Below are positions 10,246 to 17,113 of a DNA stretch of 17,303 bases, in pieces (the first letter of the stretch is position 1; each line of letters begins with the position of its first letter). Source of the DNA: an uncultured Acidobacteriota bacterium (lineage in GTDB: Bacteria; Acidobacteriota; Thermoanaerobaculia; Gp7-AA8). The position numbers and the translations under genes were made by a program. The notes beneath the pieces were generated by a model that saw only the letters and a list, made by a program, of their open reading frames with translations, was not told the origin of the DNA and did no database searches. Location of the stretch: assembly GCA_946887105.1 (NCBI GenBank), contig CAMPKJ010000083.1, forward strand, positions 1-17,303. Reading direction: 5' to 3'.

Positions 10246-10273
10246 GGCGTCGGGCGTTGGGCGTTAGGCGTTC
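10246..10273 (+). repeat. Four tandem GGCGTTN heptamers
   Basis: Units are GGCGTCG, GGCGTTG, GGCGTTA and GGCGTTC in direct succession, right after the zinc-ribbon stop codon. Only the seventh base varies freely, apart from one T-to-C change in the first unit. The rest of the 110-bp gap to 10354 holds one GC hairpin and no gene. Confidence 0.7.
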
Positions 10274-10334
10274 GCGCCTTGGGGCTCGGGCGATCAGTTC
10301 CCGCCCTGGCGACAACTCCCCGCTGCCCAAAGCC

Positions 10335-10352
10335 CGGCGCGCCAGCGCGCCG
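10335..10352. terminator. GC-rich hairpin 3' of the YfbK-like gene
   Basis: CGGCGCG (10335-10341) and CGCGCCG (10346-10352) form a perfect 7-bp stem with a CCAG loop. It begins 2 nt beyond the stop of the minus-strand YfbK-like gene and lies between convergent genes. Position suggests termination; the missing U-tract leaves this doubtful. Confidence 0.35.
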
Positions 10353-10354
10353 CG

Positions 10355-11845
10355 CTACCTCTTCCCGCCGCCCGCCGTCGCGTTCGCGGCGTTGGCGAGC
10401 TCCCGCGCGCGCGAGTCCTTCGGCTCCTGCGTGGCCAGCTCCTCGGCGCGACGGGCGACGTCGATCCGCGAGCCCGCTTTCAGCGACTCGCTCCAGACCG
10501 CGCCGAGTGATGCCAGACGGTGGCGGCGCGAGGCGCGCGCCCAGTCGCGGGCCAGATCGCTGCCGCGGATGACGCGCACGATCTCCTGCGGCTTGCCATT
10601 CGTGATCGAGCGGTACTTCAAGCGCACCGTGGCGACGTGCTGCTTGCCCTTCAGTCCCGGCCGCAACTCGATCTGATAGAGCCCGGTCACGGAGAGATTG
10701 TGCAGCAGCATCGACTCGGGCGAGAGCGACGGACCGGTGCCGATGCGGCGGAAGTTCGCGACTGCCTTCTTGTCGAACTCGATCTCGATGCGTGCGTCGG
10801 CGGCCGCGGGCGGCGTCGACTCGCGCGGACCGACTTCGATCCGCGGCGTGTCGATCGTGAAGCGCAGGATGGCGTGATCCCCTTCCGCTTCGACCGGCGC
10901 CGGCGACGCTTCCACTTCGAGCGAGACACGGCGCGGCGCACGCGCGGGCGGACCGGCGAAGTAGTTCACCAGCGCATCGACGTTCACGGTCGCGGCCGGC
11001 GGACGCGTGCCTTTCTGCAGCGATCCCTTCACGCGATCGAAGACGTTCGGATCGACGGAGATGCCGAACACTTCGGACTTCTGGCGCAGCGGCAATTCGT
11101 CCGCGTGTGCGACGCTGATCAGCGGTGCGCCGGCGGCGACGCTCACTTCCGCCGGCGAGGGCGCAGGCACCGGTGCGGGTGCGGCGGCTCTTCGCTCACG
11201 GACAACGGACTTCGCCGCGTCCGCTTCCGCGAGCTGCGTGGCGACCGCGCCGAGCGCAACGTCATCGGATGCAGCGGGTGGCATTTCTGCGATGGCGGCC
11301 GGCTGTTCTACGCGTGACTCGATGCGCGACTCGATGCCGATTTCTTCGGCGAATCCGCCGGCCACTCCGCCCACCACTCCACCCTCGGCGTCGCGATTCG
11401 CCGCCGCATCCGCGACCTGCGCAACCGGAGCAACGCGCGGCGCCGCGGGAGGCGCGGACGCCGGAACGGGCAATATTTCCTCGGCGATGTCGAGCCGCAC
11501 TTCCTCGGCTGCTGCCTGACGTTCCGGCGCGGCGGTGGTGGACGTGCTGGTCTGGTAGCGCGTCACCGCGGGCACGAGCTTCGGCCGCGGCGCGAGGCTG
11601 GCGGTCTGTTTCGTCTCCGGCTCGAGCAGGCGGAGCGTCACGAACGCGGTGGTGATCAACAGAAGGATCGACGCGGCGACGCGCATGCTGAATGCCACCG
11701 AGCCGGTGAAGCGGTCGCGATCCTCATCGGTGCGAAGGTACTGCGGGATGTCGGCCTTGATGCGATCGGACAGGTCCGCCGGCGGGCGCGGCACGGCACC
11801 CATCGAAAGTTTGCGCTGGAGCTCTGCTCTCCGTTTGGAGTTCAT
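10355..11845 (-). CDS. Membrane-anchored YfbK-like protein lacking the VWA domain; candidate sigma partner
   Basis: The 496-residue protein has a cytoplasmic N-terminus (1-52), one membrane segment (about 53-74) and a long Ala/Pro-rich low-complexity stretch (about 80-250). Two regions then resemble YfbK-family proteins. The first, about 257-300, has the pattern of the domain before the VWA in YfbK (VFGISVDPNVFD, LVNYF). The second, about 350-460, looks like the C-terminal DUF3520 (ARIEIEFDKKAVANFRRIG, TGLYQIELRP, ATVRLKYRS). The VWA domain with its DxSxS site, normally between them, is absent. The ATG overlaps the sigma gene stop by 4 nt (ATGA). That position and the topology are those of an anti-sigma factor. 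No zinc-binding anti-sigma motif is seen, so regulation of the sigma factor is inferred only. Confidence 0.85.
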   Translation of the reverse strand: MNSKRRAELQRKLSMGAVPRPPADLSDRIKADIPQYLRTDEDRDRFTGSVAFSMRVAASILLLITTAFVTLRLLEPETKQTASLAPRPKLVPAVTRYQTSTSTTAAPERQAAAEEVRLDIAEEILPVPASAPPAAPRVAPVAQVADAAANRDAEGGVVGGVAGGFAEEIGIESRIESRVEQPAAIAEMPPAASDDVALGAVATQLAEADAAKSVVRERRAAAPAPVPAPSPAEVSVAAGAPLISVAHADELPLRQKSEVFGISVDPNVFDRVKGSLQKGTRPPAATVNVDALVNYFAGPPARAPRRVSLEVEASPAPVEAEGDHAILRFTIDTPRIEVGPRESTPPAAADARIEIEFDKKAVANFRRIGTGPSLSPESMLLHNLSVTGLYQIELRPGLKGKQHVATVRLKYRSITNGKPQEIVRVIRGSDLARDWARASRRHRLASLGAVWSESLKAGSRIDVARRAEELATQEPKDSRARELANAANATAGGGKR

Positions 11846-12405
11846 CGTACTTCCTCATCGAGCATCGTCTCGAGGATCGAGAAGGCGCGATGCAAACGCT
11901 TGCGAATCGCCACGGTGGTGATGCCTTCGATCTGAGCGATCTCTTTTACCGGCAGTCCGCCCCAGAAGTGCGCGGTCACGGTGAAGCGCATGTCCTCGGG
12001 GAGTTGCATGACCGCCTTCCGGAGGCGTTCGGCCTCCTCATGTTCCGAGAGCACCTCATCGGCTCGCGGACTCTGATCTCGTACATCGATTGCGTCGGGC
12101 TCGTCGAGGGAAGTCATCCGCCGCGGCCGCCGCACGTGATTGAGAAACGTCGTGTAAGCGATACGGTAAAGCCAGGTGAAGAGTTGCGAGCGGCCGTCGA
12201 ATCTCGGCAGGGCGCTCCACGCTTTCTGATAGGTCTCCTGTGTCAGGTCTGCCGCAAGGTCGCGGTCGCCGCAGAGCCGGAAGACGGATGCGAATACGGC
12301 CGAGTACGTGCGCTCGACGAGCTCTTCCGCGGCCGCGGTGTCGCCCTGGCGGATCGCCGTCAGGAGTGTCTGTTCGTCCGGCCAGAGCGTCGCGGGCGTG
12401 CTCAT
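11842..12405 (-). CDS. ECF-type RNA polymerase sigma factor
   Basis: The 187-residue protein has region 2 at about 25-95 (AAEELVERTYSAVFASVFRL, DLTQETYQKAW, GRSQLFTWLYRIAYT) and region 4 at about 125-182 (LPEDMRFTVTAHFWGGL, then the helix-turn-helix KEIAQIEGITTVAIRKRLHRA). Group 4 sigma factors direct core RNA polymerase to stress or envelope-response promoters. ATG 12405 is preferred over GTG 12450 because GGAG lies 6 nt upstream. This is one of only two clear Shine-Dalgarno sites in the window. The gene is coupled by ATGA overlap to the YfbK-like membrane gene, so they form a regulatory pair. It is divergent from the DUF1684 lipoprotein gene with a 101-bp gap that may hold its target promoter. 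Confidence 0.95.
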   Translation of the reverse strand: MSTPATLWPDEQTLLTAIRQGDTAAAEELVERTYSAVFASVFRLCGDRDLAADLTQETYQKAWSALPRFDGRSQLFTWLYRIAYTTFLNHVRRPRRMTSLDEPDAIDVRDQSPRADEVLSEHEEAERLRKAVMQLPEDMRFTVTAHFWGGLPVKEIAQIEGITTVAIRKRLHRAFSILETMLDEEVR

Positions 12406-12411
12406 CTCACG

Positions 12412-12415
12412 CTCC
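12412..12415 (-). promoter_or_regulatory. Shine-Dalgarno GGAG deciding the sigma start
   Basis: GGAG on the minus strand is followed by 6 nt and then ATG 12405. It supports this start over the in-frame GTG at 12450. Confidence 0.6.
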
Positions 12416-12494
12416 GCCCCCCGCGCCGGAAATGGTGCGACTTCGGCCACGATTCTTTGACACCGACGTGTGCGAAATGAAAACCACCGGCGCG

Positions 12495-12500
12495 TATGCT
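12495..12500 (+). promoter_or_regulatory. -10-like TATGCT before the DUF1684 gene
   Basis: TATGCT ends 6 nt before ATG 12507, again without a Shine-Dalgarno sequence. A perfect TTGACA lies at 12457-12462 but is 32 nt upstream of this box, too far to be its -35. That hexamer may belong to another start or be chance. Confidence 0.4.
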
Positions 12501-12506
12501 AGCCGC

Positions 12507-13406
12507 ATGAAAGCCATCGCCGTGCTTTGCCTGTCCGCCCTGCTCGTCTCCGCGTGCCGGGAACGATCGACGGAAACAGCGACGGAAACGCCGTCCGCCG
12601 GCGTCGCGGCGCACCGCACGGAGATCGCACAGTGGCAGGAGAGGCGGGCGGAACGGCTGAAGGCCGAGGATGGCTGGCTGTCGCTGATCGGCCTGTTCTG
12701 GCTGAACGAGGGAGACAACGTGATCTCGCTCCCGAGCGCCGGCTCGCCGACCGTGAAACTGGTCCGCCGCGGCGATGCGGTGGTGCTCGAGCCGGCCGCG
12801 ACGATGATGATCGACGGCAAGCCGGTCGCGAATCCGACGGAACTGCGCAATGACGCGCACGAGGCCGGACCGACCGTCGTACAGATGGGCTCCGTGCGCT
12901 TTCAGGTCCTCAAGCGCGGCGACCGCTACGGCCTGCGCGTCAAGGATGCGCAGGCGCCGACGCGCACGAACTTCCAGGGGCTCGACTACTTTCCGACCGA
13001 GCCGAAGTGGCGCGTCGAAGCGCGCCTCGTGCCGTACCAGCCGGTGAAGAAGATCCCGATCACCGACGTCACCGGCATGACCTCCGAAAACATCGCGCCG
13101 GGCGCGCTGGTGTTCACGGTCGACGGCAAGGAGTACCGCATCGATCCGGTGCTCGAAGAGGGCTCGGACGAGCTGTTCCTGATCTTCAAGGACGAGACCA
13201 GCAAACACGAAACGTATCAGCCGGGCCGCTATCTCTACGCGCCGATGCCGGGGCCGGACGGGAAGACCGTGATCGATTTCAACAAGGCGTACAACCCGCC
13301 GTGCGCGTTCACGCCGTTCGCGACGTGCCCGCTGCCGCCCGCGCAGAATCGCCTGCCGATCCGCATCGAGGCGGGCGAGAAGCGGTATTCAGGGGAGCAC
13401 GCGTAA
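12507..13406 (+). CDS. DUF1684 family lipoprotein
   Basis: The 299-residue product starts with a lipoprotein signal peptide ending in the lipobox VSAC, so Cys17 would be lipidated. A polar linker follows (about 18-33). The DUF1684 domain covers about 36-295: WQERRAERLKAEDGWLSLIG near its start and the family C-terminal signature around 263-284 (NPPCAF, TCPLPPAQNRLPI). The family occurs widely in bacteria and has no settled biochemical function. ATG 12507 is chosen because the signal peptide begins there; the longer open frame runs into the divergent sigma gene. Location at the cell envelope, next to a sigma/membrane-protein pair, makes it a candidate member of that regulon. That link is inferred. 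Confidence 0.92.
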   Translation: MKAIAVLCLSALLVSACRERSTETATETPSAGVAAHRTEIAQWQERRAERLKAEDGWLSLIGLFWLNEGDNVISLPSAGSPTVKLVRRGDAVVLEPAATMMIDGKPVANPTELRNDAHEAGPTVVQMGSVRFQVLKRGDRYGLRVKDAQAPTRTNFQGLDYFPTEPKWRVEARLVPYQPVKKIPITDVTGMTSENIAPGALVFTVDGKEYRIDPVLEEGSDELFLIFKDETSKHETYQPGRYLYAPMPGPDGKTVIDFNKAYNPPCAFTPFATCPLPPAQNRLPIRIEAGEKRYSGEHA

Positions 13407-13407
13407 G

Positions 13408-13431
13408 CGCCGCGCTTCAGGCGGAGCGGCG
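13408..13431. terminator. Weak hairpin between convergent genes
   Basis: CGCCGC (13408-13413) and GCGGCG (13426-13431) can pair around a 12-nt loop, at the 10-bp junction of the convergent DUF1684 and M20 genes. There is no U-tract, so the assignment rests on position. Confidence 0.2.
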
Positions 13432-14826
13432 TTCGTCGACGAGTACCTGCGCCACGCACGCGGTGAGCTTCTTCGCGTACTCGATGTCGAGGAACTCGTT
13501 CGGACCGTGGGCATTGCTGTGCGGCCCGAGGACGCCGGTGATGAGGAACTGCGCATCGGGGTACTTCGCGCCGAGCATCCCCATGAACGGAATCGATCCG
13601 CCTTCGCCGAACGTCATCACGCCCTTGCCGAAATAGGTCTGCGACGCGCGCTCGACCGACTGCTCGAGCCACGGCGCGACCTTCGGAGCGACCCAGCCGG
13701 CGCCGCCCTTTTCCGTTTCGAAGCGCACGTGCGCGCCGTAGGGCGGATCGCTTTCGAGCAGCTCTTTCATGCGCCGCTCGAGATCGGACGCATCGAGCGA
13801 CGGAGGGATGCGCAGCGAGAGCTTGATGGACGTCTTCGGACGGAGCACGTTGCCGCCCTGCACGAGGTCGGGCATGCCTGCCTGTCCGATGTACGAGAGC
13901 ATGGGCCGCCAGGTCCGGTTGAGGAGCAGCTCCAGCGGATCCTTCGAGACCGGTACCACGCCGTCGAGGAACGGGAACTTGCTCCACACCTCATCGCCGA
14001 GGACCGCGGCGGTGGCTTTCGCCTCAGCCAGGCGGTCGGCAGGCACTTCGACGTGCAGCCATTCCGGGATGATGTCGCCGCTGTTCGCGTCCTCGAGGCG
14101 GTCGAGCAGCTTGCGGATGATGCGGAAGCTCGACGCCACGATGCCGCTGGCGTCGCCGGAGTGCACGCCTTCGCTCAGCACCTCGACGTGCAGATTGCCG
14201 ACGATCGAGCCGCGCAGCGACGTGGTCATCCACAGCTGTTCATAGTTGCCGCAACCGGAGTCGAGACAGATCACCAGGCGCGGCGTGCCGATGCGGTCGG
14301 AGAGGAGATCGATATAGGCGGGCAGATCGACCGAGCCGCTCTCTTCGCAGCACTCGATGAGCACCACGATGCGCGCGTGGGGGAGGCCCTGCTCCTGAAC
14401 GGTGCGGATCGCGGTGAGGCTGGCGAAGATCGCGTACCCGTCGTCCGCGCCGCCGCGTCCGAACAGCTTTCCGTCGCGGAGGACCGGCGTCCATGGTCCG
14501 AGGCCGTCTTCCCAGCCGACCATGGCGGGCTGCTTGTCGAGATGCCCGTACATCAGCACCGTGCCGGACGCGTCGCCTTCGATCTCCATGAAGATCACCG
14601 GCGTGCGGCCTTCGAGCTCGTGGACCTCGAGGCTCAGACCCTTCACGTTTTGTGACTCGACCCATGAACGCGCCAGGGCCACGGCCCGGTTCATGTGGCC
14701 GTTGCGTTTCCAGTCAGGATCGAAGAGCGGGGACTGGTTGGGAATGCGGATGTACTGTTCGAGCGTCGGTACGATCGAAGAGGTCCACGTATCGTCGACG
14801 AGCGTGCGGTTGCGATCGGCGTCCAT
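13417..14826 (-). CDS. M20 family metallopeptidase (dipeptidase-like)
   Basis: The 469-residue protein has the full two-zinc set of the M20 family: His95 in MYGHLDKQP with Asp97, Asp128 in GRGGADD, Glu161/Glu162 in ECCEES, Asp189 in CLDSG, and His440 in AHGPNEF. His222 in GVHSG lies in the dimerisation lid domain. The sequence is close to the carnosinase/CNDP-like dipeptidase branch, which cleaves dipeptides with broad specificity, rather than to ArgE or DapE. There is no signal peptide, so a cytoplasmic role in peptide turnover is likely. ATG 14826 is supported by a -10-like TATTCT 9 nt upstream. The gene is convergent with the DUF1684 gene (10 bp apart) and divergent from the second sigma factor gene. 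Confidence 0.95.
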   Translation of the reverse strand: MDADRNRTLVDDTWTSSIVPTLEQYIRIPNQSPLFDPDWKRNGHMNRAVALARSWVESQNVKGLSLEVHELEGRTPVIFMEIEGDASGTVLMYGHLDKQPAMVGWEDGLGPWTPVLRDGKLFGRGGADDGYAIFASLTAIRTVQEQGLPHARIVVLIECCEESGSVDLPAYIDLLSDRIGTPRLVICLDSGCGNYEQLWMTTSLRGSIVGNLHVEVLSEGVHSGDASGIVASSFRIIRKLLDRLEDANSGDIIPEWLHVEVPADRLAEAKATAAVLGDEVWSKFPFLDGVVPVSKDPLELLLNRTWRPMLSYIGQAGMPDLVQGGNVLRPKTSIKLSLRIPPSLDASDLERRMKELLESDPPYGAHVRFETEKGGAGWVAPKVAPWLEQSVERASQTYFGKGVMTFGEGGSIPFMGMLGAKYPDAQFLITGVLGPHSNAHGPNEFLDIEYAKKLTACVAQVLVDERRSA

Positions 14827-14835
14827 CGGCGGCGG

Positions 14836-14841
14836 AGAATA
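14836..14841 (-). promoter_or_regulatory. -10-like TATTCT before the M20 gene
   Basis: TATTCT on the minus strand ends 9 nt before ATG 14826. The gap is CCGCCGCCG, with no Shine-Dalgarno sequence. A near-leaderless transcript is inferred. Confidence 0.4.
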
Positions 14842-14881
14842 GCATCGAAGCCCCGATTCATGCGATCATGTCCATACATCC

Positions 14882-14910
14882 GGAAAATGTGTCGCAAAGT
14901 GCGGTACTCT
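14882..14910 (+). promoter_or_regulatory. Possible promoter of the second sigma operon
   Basis: GGAAAA (14882-14887) and TACTCT (14905-14910) are 17 nt apart, in the 164-bp divergent gap. The GGAA-type -35 would fit an ECF promoter, possibly autoregulated. It would give a leader of about 75 nt carrying the hairpin at 14933-14964. A closer TAATTT at 14981-14986 is 4 nt from the ATG and is an alternative. Confidence 0.25.
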
Positions 14911-14932
14911 GGGCGCGTCCAGATTGGTCATC

Positions 14933-14964
14933 AGGAGGACGCCCTCTTCGGGGGAGAGTCTCCT
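14933..14964 (+). promoter_or_regulatory. Leader hairpin with UUCG tetraloop
   Basis: AGGAG (14933-14937) pairs with CTCCT (14960-14964), AC with GT inside it after one bulged G, and CCTC with GGGG around a TTCG loop (14947-14950), with one U-G wobble. It lies 26 nt upstream of the sigma start. It could act in the leader RNA or simply be a palindromic protein-binding site; no known riboswitch class was recognised. Confidence 0.35.
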
Positions 14965-14990
14965 GCGCCGCGAAACGTGGTAATTTTGAG

Positions 14991-15650
14991 ATGGGTCTAA
15001 AATCAGCGAATGTGCAACGGTCCGCCGAGCGATTGCGCGAGGGAGAGGGTGCCGTGCTGGAACAGAACGCGAGTGATGTGAAGCCCACCGCCTCACGGAC
15101 GCGGAGCGAGAAGGCTGCGGCGCGCGCCGCGGCCGCCCCCGTTCCGGCGTCGCCGGCCGCGGAAGACGTCGAGGCTCTGTACATCGAGCATCGCAACCTG
15201 CTGCTCTACGTTGCGTGCCGCAAGTTCCGCATTCCTGATTGCGACGCGGAGAATCTCATCCAGGAAGTGTTCCTCTCCTTCCTGCAGACCGGTACGAAGA
15301 TCGACAACATCCGCGCGTGGCTGGTCGCGGCGATGTGCAACGCCAGCCGGCATTACTGGCGCGCGCAGGGACGGGTGGAATCGCTGCCCGACAACTTCAA
15401 CGACCAGTCGGATCCGGGCACGCACGGCCTGGCCGACCAGTTCGCGATGAAGATGACCGTGCGCCAGGCGCTCGACTATCTCCAGCCGCGCTGCCGCGAG
15501 ACGCTCTGGCTGCACTACTTCGAAGGGCGTTCCGCCGGCGATGTCGCGCGCGAGCTGGAGACTACCAATCGCTACGCCGAAAAGCTGATCCACAACTGCC
15601 TCAAACGCGTTCGTGAGATCTACATGAGCATCACCGCCGTGACGAAGTGA
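14991..15650 (+). CDS. ECF-like RNA polymerase sigma factor with Ala-rich N-terminal extension
   Basis: In the 219-residue protein, residues 1-58 form a charged, Ala/Pro-rich extension. Region 2 follows at about 60-125 (EALYIEHRNLLLYVACRKF, DAENLIQEVFLSFLQTG, IRAWLVAAMCNASRHYWR) and region 4 at about 155-212 (ALDYLQPRCRETLWLHYFEG, helix-turn-helix SAGDVARELETTNRYAEKLIHNCLKRV). It is shorter in the 2-4 linker than housekeeping sigma factors and lacks region 3. ATG 14991 is a best guess: an in-frame ATG at 14868 exists, but it would place the leader hairpin inside the coding sequence. The stop TGA overlaps the next ATG by 1 nt (TGATG), so sigma and TPR protein are made together. No homology beyond the sigma fold was recognised. 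Confidence 0.88.
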   Translation: MGLKSANVQRSAERLREGEGAVLEQNASDVKPTASRTRSEKAAARAAAAPVPASPAAEDVEALYIEHRNLLLYVACRKFRIPDCDAENLIQEVFLSFLQTGTKIDNIRAWLVAAMCNASRHYWRAQGRVESLPDNFNDQSDPGTHGLADQFAMKMTVRQALDYLQPRCRETLWLHYFEGRSAGDVARELETTNRYAEKLIHNCLKRVREIYMSITAVTK

Positions 15651-17008
15651 TGGCCACGTCCATGATCGAACGGCACTACGACGACGAAGCCCTCATCTCT
15701 CTCATCGAGACCAACCGCGACGCCGAGGATGCGCACCTCCCGAACTGCGCGCCGTGCAGCGCGAAGATCGAAGCCTTCCGCATGATCTCGGACGCACTCT
15801 GCGAAGAGGACCTGTGGAACACCAGCGCCCTTCGCAGCGAGCCCGTTCCCGCGACGATCGCCAACCTGCGCTCGTTCGCCGACGTGATGTCCGACGAAGA
15901 CACGCGCGCCGAAGGGATCCTGCAGGAACTGCTCGCGGGATCTCGCGAGGAATGGATGCCGCGCCTGAACGAACATCCCGAATGGCGGATGGCAGGGGTG
16001 GTGCGGAAGCTGATTGCGCGCACGTACGAAGTGGTATTTGCGATGCCGCCGGATGCGCTGGCGATCATGACGGTCGCGACGAACATCGCGGACCAGCTCA
16101 ACTCCGCCGACTATCCATCCGATACTGTGGCTCGCCTGCGCGGCGCGGCGTGGCGCGACAAGGCGTACGCGCTGTACTACGTCGGCCAGTTCACGGAAGC
16201 CGAGGCGGCGATCCATATGTCGGAACGCCACCTCACGGGCTGTATGGTGAACGAGTATGAGTTGGCGCGGACGGGGATCGTCGAGTCACTCGTGCTGCGG
16301 ACATTCGAGCGTCTCTCCGAGGCGAGTGCGATCGCAAGCGCCAGCGCAAGCACGTTCGCGAGCTATGGAGATCTGGACAAGACTGCATCTGCGAAGCTTG
16401 CTCAGGTGCATATGCTGTTCAGCCGTAGCGAGTACGCAGAGGCCGAGCAGCTGTTGCTCGATCTGGAACGGCAGATCTGTTCTTCCACGCACATCGATAC
16501 CCATGCGCGCGTACTCGCCAACCTCGGCTTCTGTTCGAGAAAGATGGGCAAGGTCGAGTCGGCGATCCAGTACTACGACTGCGCGTCGGCGTTGCTCGAC
16601 GATCTTGGAGCGCGGACGGAGACGGTCCGAATCCGCTGGAACGTCGCCGTCATGCTGGCAGAAGCCGGGAGAGTGGCCGATGCTTGCGCTCGTCTGCGCG
16701 ACGTCACCAGGGAGATGGAGCTTCTCGGCATGACCAGCGAGGTCGCGATTGCCGGGCTCGACGTCGCGGAGCTCCTGCTCGCGCAGAGTCGGTACGACGA
16801 GGTGAGCGACATCTGCCGCTCCGCGATGCAGTCGTTCGAAAACGCAGGCCTCGCCTATACGGCGCGTGCTCTGACGGCGCTTGCCTACATTCAGGAGGCG
16901 GCGCAATTGCGGCGTGCCGATCAAACGCTCGTGCGGACCGTCCGCGATTACATTCGCCGGCTTCCTGCGCAGCCCCAGCTGCTCTTCGCTCCACCGCCGC
17001 CGTCCTAA
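15650..17008 (+). CDS. TPR-like protein with N-terminal HxxxCxxC motif; candidate anti-sigma or sensor
   Basis: The 452-residue protein starts with a short helical segment and His29-x3-Cys33-x2-Cys36 (AHLPNCAPCSAKI). This is the core of the zinc-binding anti-sigma (ZAS) motif. From about residue 115 it is an all-helical solenoid of TPR-like repeats: KAYALYYVGQFTEAEAAI near 171, MLFSRSEYAEAEQLLLDLE near 255, LGFCSRKMGKVESAIQYYD near 292, and LLLAQSRYDEVSDICRSA near 375. There is no membrane segment or signal peptide, so it should be cytoplasmic, unlike most anti-sigma factors. It is coupled to the sigma gene by TGATG overlap; ATG 15650 is preferred over GTG 15647. Binding and releasing the sigma factor in response to a ligand held by the TPR domain is inferred. 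A positive co-factor role is also possible. Confidence 0.87.
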   Translation: MATSMIERHYDDEALISLIETNRDAEDAHLPNCAPCSAKIEAFRMISDALCEEDLWNTSALRSEPVPATIANLRSFADVMSDEDTRAEGILQELLAGSREEWMPRLNEHPEWRMAGVVRKLIARTYEVVFAMPPDALAIMTVATNIADQLNSADYPSDTVARLRGAAWRDKAYALYYVGQFTEAEAAIHMSERHLTGCMVNEYELARTGIVESLVLRTFERLSEASAIASASASTFASYGDLDKTASAKLAQVHMLFSRSEYAEAEQLLLDLERQICSSTHIDTHARVLANLGFCSRKMGKVESAIQYYDCASALLDDLGARTETVRIRWNVAVMLAEAGRVADACARLRDVTREMELLGMTSEVAIAGLDVAELLLAQSRYDEVSDICRSAMQSFENAGLAYTARALTALAYIQEAAQLRRADQTLVRTVRDYIRRLPAQPQLLFAPPPPS

Positions 17009-17078
17009 CGAGCGCCGATCATTTTTTCAGCGCGGGGTAGGGATTTGACTTCGAGAATCACTCCCTGAGGTAAGGGCG

Positions 17079-17112
17079 CGCCCTCCAGACCCAAACAAGC
17101 CTTAGGAGGGCG
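17079..17112 (+). promoter_or_regulatory. Hairpin that sequesters a Shine-Dalgarno sequence
   Basis: CGCCCTCC (17079-17086) is the exact complement of GGAGGGCG (17105-17112), with an 18-nt loop. The right arm contains most of the AGGAGG (17104-17109) that serves ATG 17114. The left arm also belongs to a 12-bp palindrome, AGGGCGCGCCCT (17073-17084), which could compete as an alternative fold. The 105-bp gap from 17009 otherwise holds only a TTGACT (17045-17050) that could be a -35. Confidence 0.5.
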
Positions 17113-17113
17113 T

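Noticed and set aside
12457..12462. Perfect TTGACA as the -35 of the DUF1684 gene
   Set aside because: It is 32 nt from the TATGCT box, and no acceptable -10 lies 16-18 nt downstream of it.
13507..14655. 382-codon open frame opposite the M20 peptidase gene
   Set aside because: The M20 frame has all metal ligands; the opposite frame is Arg/Ala/Asp-biased shadow sequence.
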